From contig ONAR01000024.1 of the NCBI GenBank assembly GCA_900315835.1, positions 1 to 39,599 on the forward strand: 39,599 nucleotides of DNA. Reading direction: 5' to 3'. How positions within the stretch are numbered: position 1 is the stretch's first letter; the number at the start of each line of letters is the position of its first letter. Shown in pieces: positions 9,062 to 20,302 of the stretch. The notes below the pieces were generated by a model, which saw only the letters and a program-made list of their open reading frames with translations, was not told the DNA's origin and did not search any database. Both the position numbers and the translations under genes were made by a program. Origin of the DNA: an uncultured Prevotella sp. Lineage in GTDB: Bacteria > Bacteroidota > Bacteroidia > Bacteroidales > Bacteroidaceae.

Positions 9062-11571
9062 GCCTTGAGGAAAGCAGCCTTGGCCTCGGTACTCAGCTGT
9101 TGCTTGTCAAGGATGGCAGGCAGGTCATGAAGTCCGGCACGGAAGGCATCCATGAGCTGATTGAACTTCGACGGCCAGTAGGTGATTGTCCGTCCGGCAC
9201 TCTCCATGTTGGCCAACTCATCGGTCAGCACAATGTGGGCGTCGCGCACCTTGAGCTGATACACGTTCTGACGCACGCGGCGCATCTGCCCGAGCTCACC
9301 GTCGGCCACACACTGCCGCTCGTCGGGATAGGTAATCTCGACGGTCGTAGGCTGTGCGCAGTCCACCGCTCCGAGGTCAATGGTCGTGCAGAGCGTCATA
9401 CCGTCGTAGGTGTATTTCACCTCTTGTCCGTTCACCTTCACCGTCTCGGGTACGGTCGACGACACCAGCTTGACGAGGTAGTGGCGACGCTGCGCCATAC
9501 CATCGTAGCTGCCCTTGCGGCCGGCAATGGTCACGGTCTGCGTCCGACCCTCACGCTTTGCCGACAGTGCGGTCGTGGCATAGTTATTGGCGTAATCCTT
9601 GTTGTTGCCCTCATCCTCATAGAGCGTAGCCTGCGCCGAACCGCCCTTTGAGGGGAACACAGCGAAGGTCACCGCGTCGTTCTTGCCGTTGAGGTTCTTC
9701 AGCGTGTCGCTATACAGCGGGATGATGGCGCCGGCCTTGACATACACGGGCATCTCGTCGATGTGGAAGCTGCGGCTGACGGTCTGACCGCCACTGAGCA
9801 GCGTACCCGACGTCACCTCATACCAGTCGTTGCCCGACGGCAGCCAGACGCTTTTCTCGGCCTTACCGTCTGTCATCGGCGCCGTGATGGGGTTCACCAG
9901 CACGTCGTCGCCGAACATATATTCATTCTTCTCCGCATAGGCTTCCTGAGCCTCGGGATAGTCGTAGTACATGGGGCGGCAGAGCGGCAGTGCGATGTCG
10001 TAGGTCTTGCGCGCCATGGTGTAGATGTAAGGCACCAGCTCGTAACGCGTCTTGATGATGTCGCGCAGTTCAGTAGTGTAGTCATGCGTAAAGGCCCACG
10101 GCTCCTTGTTCAGACCGGAGTTCTTAGTGGAGTGTGTACGCAGGATGGGGCTGAAAAGACCGAACTGCATCCACCGCGTGTACAGCTCCGGATCGATATG
10201 GTTGGCATTCGTGTGGCCGCCGATATCGTGGCTCCAGTAGCTGTAAAGCACATTTGAGGCCGTTGAGTTGAAATAAGGCTGGAAGTCGAGCGACTTCCAC
10301 GAGATGACGGCATCGCCCGAGAAACCAATCTGATAGCGGTGGTTGCCCAGTCCGCCCCAACGGTGGTAGAGCAGCGGCCGGGTGTTGCGCGTGCGCTCCA
10401 TATTGCTGAAGAAGACGTAGTTAATCCACCACGTATTGCTCAGGTTCTTGTATTTACGGTCGTTGGGCCATTGCTGCCAGTCAAGCCACCAGAAGTCGAC
10501 GCCGTTGTGCTCCATGGGTTTCAACACCTTGTTGAGCAATGCGCTCATAAACAGCTTGTTGGATCCCTCGTAAGGAATATCCTTGCGCTGCGTGGTGTCC
10601 ATCTTCATATATTCCGCCACCTGCGGCCAGCGCTCCTCCCATGTCTTGATGCCGTCGGCAGGATGCAGGTTCATCGTGACCTTCAGTCCCTGCTGCTTCA
10701 CCCATCCGAGGAAGCCCTCGGGTGAGGGGAAGAGCGACCGGTTCCACGTATAACCCGTCCAGCCGCCGCGCGGCGATTGGTTGTAGTGCCAGTCCATGTC
10801 GACCACCAGCACGTCCAAGGGGATGTCGTAGTCGTGGAAGTCCTTCACCAGTTGCCGCATCTCGTCGTCGGAGTAGCTCCAGTAGCGCGACCACCAGTAG
10901 CCGAAGGCGAACTTCGGCGGCAGTGGCACCTTACCCGAGAACACGGTGTAGTCGTTCAGTGCCTTCTTATAGTTGTGGCCGTAAGCCATGAAATACCAGT
11001 CCTGCGCATCCGCCGTCGTGTCGCGCTCGGCCACCCACGGCCAGTCGCTGTGGTCGAAGAGGTAGCTCTTGGAGTCGTCGATGAATGTCCATCCGCTGCG
11101 CGACAGCAGTCCGTCCTCGATGGGCATCGGCTTACCTTTTCTCATGTTGCCGTCGTAGCCATCGAGCGTGCGGTAGGTGCCTTTCAGGTTGGCCTCATCC
11201 TTGAGTCCCGGGTGCCAGGTGAAGGCGCCCTTGGCCTTCTTGTTGGCCGAGGCGATGGTGAGGTTGTCGGCCGAGAACCTGCCCGTGCCTTTCTTATAGC
11301 TGATGACCATTGCCTTGGTGCTTATCTTCACGTTCTTGCCGCCTTGGCTAAGCTTGAACGCCACGGGGGCGTAGGTTCTGTTGACAGCGACCTGCGAATA
11401 GTCGTCGACAAACTTGCCGTTGGGTGAATACTCCAGCCGCGCCACGCCGTCGGTGATGAGCGTGATGCGGACCTGATGGTCCTGATAGGCCACGTTGCTT
11501 TGTTTCTGTTGCGCACTGGCCGGAGCGCAGAGGGCAAACAGCGACAGTAAACTGACTAATAGGTTTTTCAT
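9052..11571 (-). CDS. GH31-family glycoside hydrolase
   Basis: A secreted 839-residue TIM-barrel alpha-glycosidase. The N-terminal signal is MKNLLVSLLSLFALCAPASAQ. A galactose-mutarotase-like beta domain leads to the barrel, seen as FAFGYWWSRYWSY, LDVLVVDMDWH and KVTMNLHPADG. The likely nucleophile is D364 in FWWLDWQQW and the likely acid/base is D420 in GFSGDAV. The C-terminal part (IPLYSDTL, FAVFPSKGG, LYEDEGNN) is the DUF5110-type beta region of GH31. The WWLDWQQ motif differs from the WxDMNE of classical alpha-glucosidases, so the substrate (glucoside, xyloside, galactoside) is open. Two upstream in-frame ATGs (11589, 11607) were rejected because a TAnnTTTG box at 11595-11602 would put the transcript start near 11589. 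It may serve the nearby glycan locus but has its own promoter. Confidence 0.88.
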   Translation of the reverse strand: MKNLLVSLLSLFALCAPASAQQKQSNVAYQDHQVRITLITDGVARLEYSPNGKFVDDYSQVAVNRTYAPVAFKLSQGGKNVKISTKAMVISYKKGTGRFSADNLTIASANKKAKGAFTWHPGLKDEANLKGTYRTLDGYDGNMRKGKPMPIEDGLLSRSGWTFIDDSKSYLFDHSDWPWVAERDTTADAQDWYFMAYGHNYKKALNDYTVFSGKVPLPPKFAFGYWWSRYWSYSDDEMRQLVKDFHDYDIPLDVLVVDMDWHYNQSPRGGWTGYTWNRSLFPSPEGFLGWVKQQGLKVTMNLHPADGIKTWEERWPQVAEYMKMDTTQRKDIPYEGSNKLFMSALLNKVLKPMEHNGVDFWWLDWQQWPNDRKYKNLSNTWWINYVFFSNMERTRNTRPLLYHRWGGLGNHRYQIGFSGDAVISWKSLDFQPYFNSTASNVLYSYWSHDIGGHTNANHIDPELYTRWMQFGLFSPILRTHSTKNSGLNKEPWAFTHDYTTELRDIIKTRYELVPYIYTMARKTYDIALPLCRPMYYDYPEAQEAYAEKNEYMFGDDVLVNPITAPMTDGKAEKSVWLPSGNDWYEVTSGTLLSGGQTVSRSFHIDEMPVYVKAGAIIPLYSDTLKNLNGKNDAVTFAVFPSKGGSAQATLYEDEGNNKDYANNYATTALSAKREGRTQTVTIAGRKGSYDGMAQRRHYLVKLVSSTVPETVKVNGQEVKYTYDGMTLCTTIDLGAVDCAQPTTVEITYPDERQCVADGELGQMRRVRQNVYQLKVRDAHIVLTDELANMESAGRTITYWPSKFNQLMDAFRAGLHDLPAILDKQQLSTEAKAAFLKATE

Positions 11572-11594
11572 AAATGGAAAGTTTTTCATTATTG

Positions 11595-11602
11595 CAAAAG
11601 TA
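11595..11602 (-). promoter_or_regulatory. -7 box for the GH31 gene
   Basis: Minus-strand TACTTTTG fits TAnnTTTG. Transcription from it would start near 11589, which supports the ATG at 11571 with a leader of about 18 nt. Confidence 0.55.
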
Positions 11603-11824
11603 AGCAATTTTCCTCATATAGCCTTCATTCTTGCTGACTTTCTTCCCACTATTTTAGCCGTGGCCGGATAATCCCAGCGGGACAAGGGGAAGAAGCCGCC
11701 ACAGACCCGTCGTATTAGCTTTTCTTAATGATTGTTTGCGCCCACACACTTGACGCAAGTCAAAAATAAGCTAAAAACGGATAAAAAGCGGAGGCCTGCG
11801 ATAACAACCTTTTACTTTTCGGCC

Positions 11825-11832
11825 TATCTTTG
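11825..11832 (+). promoter_or_regulatory. + strand -7 box before the small ORF
   Basis: TATCTTTG fits TAnnTTTG. It points toward the ORF at 11989, which would give a leader of about 150 nt. A non-coding RNA start is the alternative. Confidence 0.4.
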
Positions 11833-11988
11833 CAAGCAGAAAAGAGAAAGCAAACGCTACAGCCTCGACATGTATTAACCATTGACACCATTCAATAGAC
11901 AAGCAGGATTTACAGCATGGCAGGAGCTGTTCAGGATAACAAAGAGGTAGAAACTATTTAGGATAACAAAACAGAAAGGAGAACGATT

Positions 11989-12072
11989 ATGCTAAACATG
12001 ACTACAATATGCCTGCTGGCCACTACATTGTTAGCGCTGAGATGGATAAACGATAACCAACCACTCAGTTGA
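11989..12072 (+). CDS. Possible 27-residue membrane peptide
   Basis: An ATG preceded by AGAAAGGAGAACGATT, a strong Shine-Dalgarno sequence seven bases from the start. The peptide begins MLNMTTICLLATTLLALRW and ends NDNQPLS. The hydrophobic stretch TTICLLATTLLAL is long enough for one membrane segment. It is the only likely + strand coding unit between 8.6 and 27.1 kb. The family is not recognised. A similar AGAAAGGAGA sequence precedes the 61-residue peptide gene at 14732. It may be a leader peptide, a toxin-like peptide or a chance ORF; support rests on the SD and the upstream promoter box only. Confidence 0.35.
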   Translation: MLNMTTICLLATTLLALRWINDNQPLS

Positions 12073-12128
12073 CAAGACCAGCAAAGCAACATGAAAGAGA
12101 AAGCAATGAAGATTTGAGAGATTCCGTG

Positions 12129-12156
12129 GTGTAGTGGCCGGCCTGGTGCCGGCCAC
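12129..12156. repeat. REP-like palindrome, copy 2 (inverted)
   Basis: Reverse complement of 27-54, identical over 28 bases. Nine-base perfect arms surround a five-base loop. It lies between the possible 27-residue peptide gene and the 3' end of the secreted orphan gene. Confidence 0.6.
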
Positions 12157-12202
12157 CGTCCGCCGGTATTGACAGGACATCCTTATCGAGGAACAGCCCT
12201 GT

Positions 12203-12775
12203 CTAATAGCATATCAGCTCACCGTCCTTTGCCTTTGGAGGCAACGGGACTGTGGTGATTTTTTTAGGGCATTTATCGCTGCTGTCTGTCGGCTGCTTCC
12301 CAGTCTGCTCCAAGTAGCTTTTCTTCAAGAAAGTATATCCCCAGCCTGACTGATAATCCACACTTAAAGGCTCGCCGTTGTCAGCCCATATTTTCACACG
12401 GGCGGCATAGGTCTCGCGTTCTATCTTTTTGGGTGTGTCATCAGGCTTTGCCGGATCATATTGATATTGATACCACTTCTTGATACTGTCCTCGAAGAAA
12501 GTCACTTTATAGTATGCTCTGCCAATATACTTTTTCTCCTCGGGCCGGATGTATTCGCCGTTTCCAGACTTAAATTTCTGAATGCCCGAGATTGTCACGT
12601 TCTTAAACAAAGGCACATAATCCGGGCCAAAAGTCTTGGCAATATTGAAGGCAACTTCCTTAAGATACTTGTTACGCTGAATGCTGTCCATCTTCTGCAA
12701 ATTAGCATGCTGGGCTGATATTGCAGAGAAGCAGCACAGGCAAAAGGCTAAAATCAAAACTGGTTTTCTCATCAT
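12203..12775 (-). CDS. Secreted protein of unknown function, 190 aa
   Basis: The signal peptide is MRKPVLILAFCLCCFSAISAQ, cleaved after SAQ near residue 22. The mature part is polar with several Lys/Tyr-rich segments (EEKKYIGRAYYKVTFFEDS, WYQYQYDPAKPDD) and ends LPPKAKDGELICY. No known domain is recognised. It starts 30 bases after the JAMM-motif lipoprotein gene on the same strand, so the two are probably one transcript, and it shares that gene's lower GC content. A partner, inhibitor or substrate role for the upstream protein is conceivable but only by position. The start could be the first or second Met of MMRK. Confidence 0.75.
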   Translation of the reverse strand: MMRKPVLILAFCLCCFSAISAQHANLQKMDSIQRNKYLKEVAFNIAKTFGPDYVPLFKNVTISGIQKFKSGNGEYIRPEEKKYIGRAYYKVTFFEDSIKKWYQYQYDPAKPDDTPKKIERETYAARVKIWADNGEPLSVDYQSGWGYTFLKKSYLEQTGKQPTDSSDKCPKKITTVPLPPKAKDGELICY

Positions 12776-12805
12776 CTTATTATTTTATATATTAAACCTA
12801 TATTA

Positions 12806-14161
12806 TTATTTAAATATTCTTTTGGATGGACCAAAGGTGTATATGATATGCGGTAATTTTTTATCATCACCACAACTAATTTGACTTTGGGCATAATCAT
12901 ATAACAATCCAGGCAGACCTAGGGCTGAAGCGTAATTTACATCCGCATCAGACGGTCCTGTAGGCCTATAGCCATCCTCGTGACAATACTCTAAAGTCGT
13001 ATGAGTATGGAAAAAGGCACAAACTTTTAAATTATCCGTTGGGACACCTAAATAGACGTTAGCACTGGTGCCGCAGAAACCAACAATATTCGGTCCCTCT
13101 ACCATAGGTCCAACAGTATATTTTTTTGTTTTGAAGTCATAATAAATAAAAAATCCATATTCACGTCTTCCCTTTTCAGAAGCATTGTTAATCATTTTAC
13201 CCCAGGCTTCTTCCATAGTTTTTTTTACAATAGGTGATTCTGCAATTTCCGTAACAGAAGGAAAGTCTTTAGGAATCTTATCCGTATTGTCATTATTAGT
13301 ATCATCAGAATGCCCACCGCCAGAATATCCACCGCCAGAATATCCACCGCCTTGATTGGAGGGATTAGAGACCTCACTACCTTCTTCCTTACCCTCATCG
13401 ATTAATTTTCCCCTATCGAAAGCAAAATAGTGGTACTGAATAATCATAAAGTTGAATTTTCTTTTTAAGGCCTCATTAATGATATTATTACATAGAAGAT
13501 TCACGAAGCCTTTATAGACACGATATGGTCCACTCTCAATAGCTTCAAGTGGTATTCGAACCGTAAAGTTATATGGTAGATGCTCAATTTCACAATTAAA
13601 ATAGCCTACACCGGCATCGTACAAAGCGCTTTTAATTATTTCTTTAGCCGTTTCTACAGACAAAGCATTAATTGAACCATTTAAAGAACCAACATAAGAT
13701 TCTTCATAATTTATATCCACCTCTAGATACCTATTAAGAAGTGATGGAGCTTTTCTCTTTGTTGTATATGAGACTGGAACGGAAATAATTGAATCATTTA
13801 GAAATTCATATCTCATCAATGCAGTATCAACTTCCAGACCTTTAGCACTTAGCGATTCAAACATATGAGAATAAAGGAAACGATGTGTTATTGGAATTTC
13901 ATTATTGATTATTTCAGAAGTGACCAAACGAGGATTATGAAGTGGATAGCTATCAAATTTAACTAAACCGTTAATTGCTATGGAACTTTTAATCGGATAG
14001 TAAATTGCTCCCGTAATTTGGCCATAAGAATTGCTTACTGGTATAACAAAATGCATTCCATCAGCAGAATTATGCATAAGTTTTATTTGTTCATAGCATA
14101 CATCATTATCTTTGAGTACAGAATTGAACTCCATAAGCTGATCCGGCTGATTATTAATCAT
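12806..14161 (-). CDS. JAMM/DUF4329-like metalloprotease-type protein, frameshifted from its lipoprotein leader
   Basis: The open frame gives 451 residues. Near the C-terminus are FFHTHT (H385, H387) and GPSDAD (S404, D407), the H-x-H...S-x-x-D zinc pattern of JAMM/MPN proteins, followed by GLPGLLYDY. The upstream segment REYGFFIYYD could supply the usual glutamate. This combination resembles DUF4329, known mostly from polymorphic-toxin and secreted proteins. A Gly/Ser/Tyr-rich linker (about 270-290) separates it from an unrecognised N-terminal half. The listed ATG has no ribosome-binding support. Reading further upstream in frame gives SSDAERFIS, and a lipoprotein leader lies just beyond in the other frame (14188-14304). 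Restoring one base near 14190 would give a 499-residue lipoprotein. It is AT-rich relative to its neighbours. JAMM assignment is likely; the substrate is unknown. Confidence 0.7.
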   Translation of the reverse strand: MINNQPDQLMEFNSVLKDNDVCYEQIKLMHNSADGMHFVIPVSNSYGQITGAIYYPIKSSIAINGLVKFDSYPLHNPRLVTSEIINNEIPITHRFLYSHMFESLSAKGLEVDTALMRYEFLNDSIISVPVSYTTKRKAPSLLNRYLEVDINYEESYVGSLNGSINALSVETAKEIIKSALYDAGVGYFNCEIEHLPYNFTVRIPLEAIESGPYRVYKGFVNLLCNNIINEALKRKFNFMIIQYHYFAFDRGKLIDEGKEEGSEVSNPSNQGGGYSGGGYSGGGHSDDTNNDNTDKIPKDFPSVTEIAESPIVKKTMEEAWGKMINNASEKGRREYGFFIYYDFKTKKYTVGPMVEGPNIVGFCGTSANVYLGVPTDNLKVCAFFHTHTTLEYCHEDGYRPTGPSDADVNYASALGLPGLLYDYAQSQISCGDDKKLPHIIYTFGPSKRIFK

Positions 14162-14187
14162 AGAAATAAAGCGTTCAGCATCAGAAC

Positions 14188-14304
14188 TTAATTAAATGCA
14201 GCATTAGCCTGTAACAGATGAGCAGGATTTTCACCTTCAGCTTTGCAGCCTGTAAGTAATTGCATGGCTACAAATAAGAATATTAGTACATTAAAATATT
14301 TCAT
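14188..14304 (-). CDS. Detached lipoprotein signal of the JAMM protein (38 aa)
   Basis: ATG at 14304 opens a 38-residue frame: MKYFNVLIFLFVAMQLLTGC, then KAEGENPAHLLQANAAFN and a TAA. LTGC is a perfect lipobox with Cys20. The adjoining frame begins SSDAERFIS at once, so the two pieces read as one gene split by a one-base loss in TTTAATTAAG. One extra T would give ...AAFNLSSDAERF. A canonical slippery heptamer for programmed frameshifting is not present. Confidence 0.6.
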   Translation of the reverse strand: MKYFNVLIFLFVAMQLLTGCKAEGENPAHLLQANAAFN

Positions 14305-14384
14305 AAGTCTTAGTATGCAATAGAGTACATGATTTCAGTTTTATTATTTTTATATCCTTAAGAGGCGATAAGCCTCAAAAGTCA

Positions 14385-14392
14385 TACCTTTG
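14385..14392 (+). promoter_or_regulatory. TAnnTTTG-like box, + strand (doubtful)
   Basis: TACCTTTG faces a matching minus-strand box at 14453-14460. An 8-bp inverted repeat TGTAGAAT/ATTCTACA (14391-14398, 14437-14444) lies between them. No + strand gene follows, so this may be chance or a small antisense transcript. Confidence 0.25.
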
Positions 14393-14452
14393 TAGAATGT
14401 CCACTATCTTTATGTTGATTAAACAAAAGAAATACTATTCTACATGGTTGAG

Positions 14453-14460
14453 CAAAGGTA
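14453..14460 (-). promoter_or_regulatory. -7 box for the JAMM lipoprotein unit
   Basis: Minus-strand TACCTTTG fits TAnnTTTG. It sits just after the 14477-14500 terminator and would give a leader of about 140 nt to the ATG at 14304. This separates the AT-rich pair from the glycan locus upstream. Confidence 0.5.
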
Positions 14461-14476
14461 GCAAAAAAAATGATAA

Positions 14477-14500
14477 TGCCGTTTTCTTACGGCAGTTTTT
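14477..14500. terminator. Bidirectional intrinsic terminator
   Basis: TGCCGT and ACGGCA form a perfect stem with a six-base loop. On the plus strand it is followed by GTTTTT. On the minus strand it is followed by TTATCA and eight T. The minus direction would end the glycan-locus transcript after the 61-residue peptide gene. Confidence 0.7.
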
Positions 14501-14506
14501 ATATAA

Positions 14507-14540
14507 TCACCCCCTCCCCCAATCAAGGAGGAGGGGGTGA
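14507..14540. terminator. Second hairpin, downstream of the small peptide gene
   Basis: Arms TCACCCCCTCC (14507-14517) and GGAGGGGGTGA (14530-14540) pair perfectly around a 12-base loop. There is no T-tract next to it. It may act with the adjacent 14477-14500 terminator or protect the RNA 3' end. Confidence 0.45.
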
Positions 14541-14546
14541 ACTATT

Positions 14547-14732
14547 TTACTCCCAAATCATCTCCGGGTCGTCAGACCGCCACTGCTTCGAGCGGGCATC
14601 GGCACCAGTCATTGTGGCCTTTGAATTAGGATCAGGATTATTGATGTCTGAAGTCGCAAGCAGCAGGCTTTCCGAGGTACTCAGTCCTACATCATAAACC
14701 TTCGTAGAAGGCACTTGATATTGTTTTTTCAT
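14547..14732 (-). CDS. 61-residue peptide with MKKxYxxP start
   Basis: The start is fixed by a strong Shine-Dalgarno (AAGGAGATAAAG before ATG). The sequence opens MKKQYQVPSTKVYDV, continues LLLATSDINNPDPNSKATMT, and ends DDPEMIWE. Short genes opening MKK.Y..P with a hydrophobic middle and an Asn/Asp-rich tail are, to my knowledge, recurrent in Prevotella-like genomes; their function is unknown to me. There is no classical signal peptide. It lies 29 bases after the BspA-like gene and ends just before a terminator, so it is the last gene of that transcript. CTTAGCTAAG, a perfect 10-bp palindrome, lies in the gap. A short secreted or modified peptide is one possibility. Confidence 0.7.
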   Translation of the reverse strand: MKKQYQVPSTKVYDVGLSTSESLLLATSDINNPDPNSKATMTGADARSKQWRSDDPEMIWE

Positions 14733-14761
14733 CTTTATCTCCTTTCTTAGCTAAGACCAGA

Positions 14762-16348
14762 TTACTTCACCACCACTTTCTTGCCGTTGTGGATGTAGAC
14801 GCCATGCTGCGGAGCAACGACACGACGACCCATGAGGTCGTAGTAAACATTGTCGATCTTCTTATCGGCATTCACCGTGTTGATGCCAGTAATAATGGTG
14901 GCAGGAATCTCATAGAACGACTTGGCAGAAGAACTGCTGATGCTCAGGTAAGCCTTGCCGGCGGCCAGGGTGCCCTCCGTCATCTTATACCAACCCAGTT
15001 TGTTGTCAACGACGCCAAGACCGTATTGTGTACCGTCGCAGGTTGTTGTCTCCGTAGCGCTGCCCTGCAGTCCATTGGCGGTCACGTCGTCGGTGTTATT
15101 ATTGTCTTCCTGCTTCAGGAAGTCAATCGAGTATTCCTGACCAGCCGTCTCACCACAGACCAGAACCGGCGTATTGGCAGGCACCTTGGTCACCTCGGTG
15201 TAGGTCACGGCATCGTTGGCGTAGCTGGCAAGATAAGCCTTCAGGCCGCTGTTGGTGAAGTCGAGGGGATACTGGCTAACAAGCGTGCTGTACTTATACT
15301 CGTCGGTAGTGACGGCAGGAGCGGCCCATACGATGTCGCTGCGGCTCTCGTCGCCCGTCACCGTGCGGTCGAGGTTGGCCTTCAGGATGTCGTAGGCAGG
15401 GTCGTCAACCGAGGCCAGGATTTTCACCGTGTAGGTCTTGCCCTGCTCGCCAATCAGCCATGCACCGGCACCGGCAGGAAGCTGCGACACCTTCTTCATC
15501 AGCAGGTGGCCGTCGCTGAGGTTGTAGGCAACATAGGCCGAAAGTCCCTCGGTGCCTGAGAAGTCAACGGCAAAGTCGCGGCCGAAATGGTCGAACGCAT
15601 AGGTGCCGTCGTTGGCCGACAGCGTGATGGGATAGTCGTAGCGAACGTTTGGGTCTGTCCATCCCTCCTTGGTGTTGGCAGCGGTGATGTAAAACGTACA
15701 ATTGTCCCAGCTTGCATAGCCCTCATTGACGGGAGTGGTGGTACCGAGATAGATGACCTCCTTCATGCTGGGCGTGTCGCTCAGCCACCTATATCCGAAG
15801 TTGTACACCGACGCGGGTATCGTGAGATACTGCAGCGACTGGCAGAATTGAAAAGCATACTGGTTAATTCCGGTTAAGCCTTCTTTGGGTAGCGCCACCG
15901 TGATCAGATTGGGGCAATTGTAGAACACGCCGTCCTCAATATACGACATCTTCTCAGGCCATGTGAAATACTTCAGGCCACTGTGCTCGAAAGCCCAGGG
16001 GCCAATCCAGTTGACCGACGAGCCGCCGGTAACCGACTCAAGGTTGGTGCAGTTCTTGAAGGCATGGTCGTTGATGGCAGTCAGCGTGGAGCCGAGGTCC
16101 ACCGAGGTGATGTCAGTATTGCCAAAGAAAGCGCTCGTGCCGTCGCCGCCCTTGATGCCGGTCACCTTGTAGGTCTTGCCGTCCTTCTCCGTGGTCTCGG
16201 GGAGCTTGATGGCGCCGGAGGCACCGGAGACCCCGGCGATGTCGGCCGTAAGATTTTCGTCGTTGTAATCAAACGTCCATGTCTGGGCCTTGGCCGTCGT
16301 GGCACCTAATGCCAGCACGCCCAACAATGATAGATAAAATTTAGACAT
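14762..16348 (-). CDS. BspA-like leucine-rich-repeat surface protein
   Basis: 528 residues from the ATG at 16348. The signal peptide is MSKFYLSLLGVLALGATTAKAQ. LRR_5/BspA repeats run from about 60 to 230, e.g. ITSVDLGSTLTAINDHAFKNC, YIEDGVFYNCPNLITVALP and GINQYAFQFCQSLQYLTIP. A beta-rich middle follows. The C-terminus INTV...YYDLMGRRV...GVYIHNGKKVVVK looks like the outer-membrane sorting domain of Bacteroidetes surface proteins (Por/type IX-like). BspA relatives mediate binding to host or partner surfaces. The upstream open frame to 16495 was rejected because it translates the GAAGTCC repeat array (TSPNFRTSGLP) and ends just before a good signal peptide. It follows GH97 across that array, possibly on the same transcript. 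Confidence 0.85.
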   Translation of the reverse strand: MSKFYLSLLGVLALGATTAKAQTWTFDYNDENLTADIAGVSGASGAIKLPETTEKDGKTYKVTGIKGGDGTSAFFGNTDITSVDLGSTLTAINDHAFKNCTNLESVTGGSSVNWIGPWAFEHSGLKYFTWPEKMSYIEDGVFYNCPNLITVALPKEGLTGINQYAFQFCQSLQYLTIPASVYNFGYRWLSDTPSMKEVIYLGTTTPVNEGYASWDNCTFYITAANTKEGWTDPNVRYDYPITLSANDGTYAFDHFGRDFAVDFSGTEGLSAYVAYNLSDGHLLMKKVSQLPAGAGAWLIGEQGKTYTVKILASVDDPAYDILKANLDRTVTGDESRSDIVWAAPAVTTDEYKYSTLVSQYPLDFTNSGLKAYLASYANDAVTYTEVTKVPANTPVLVCGETAGQEYSIDFLKQEDNNNTDDVTANGLQGSATETTTCDGTQYGLGVVDNKLGWYKMTEGTLAAGKAYLSISSSSAKSFYEIPATIITGINTVNADKKIDNVYYDLMGRRVVAPQHGVYIHNGKKVVVK

Positions 16349-16380
16349 AATGATAAATATTAAAAGGTTGAACAATTTTA

Positions 16381-20271
<3,891 letters not shown>

Positions 20272-20302
20272 TGTCGTATCGTCTTGAAAGGTTCTTACTT
20301 GA

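Larger units (their letters stand above)
11608..12202. other. 595-bp intergenic region with a + strand small-ORF unit
   Basis: Between two minus-strand genes. It holds a + strand TAnnTTTG box (11825-11832), an 11-bp direct repeat AGGATAACAAA (11933-11943, 11960-11970), a small ORF with a strong Shine-Dalgarno sequence (11989-12072), and the second REP-like palindrome (12129-12156). A short hairpin TTGAC/GTCAA lies near 11750. No larger gene is seen. Confidence 0.55.

Noticed and set aside
14188-14304. Programmed -1 frameshift at the lipoprotein leader
   Set aside because: No X-XXY-YYZ slippery heptamer or clear downstream structure was found, so a simple indel is preferred.
14470-14697. + strand frame of 75 codons
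   Set aside because: It is antisense to the 61-residue peptide gene, which has a strong Shine-Dalgarno, and it crosses two hairpins.
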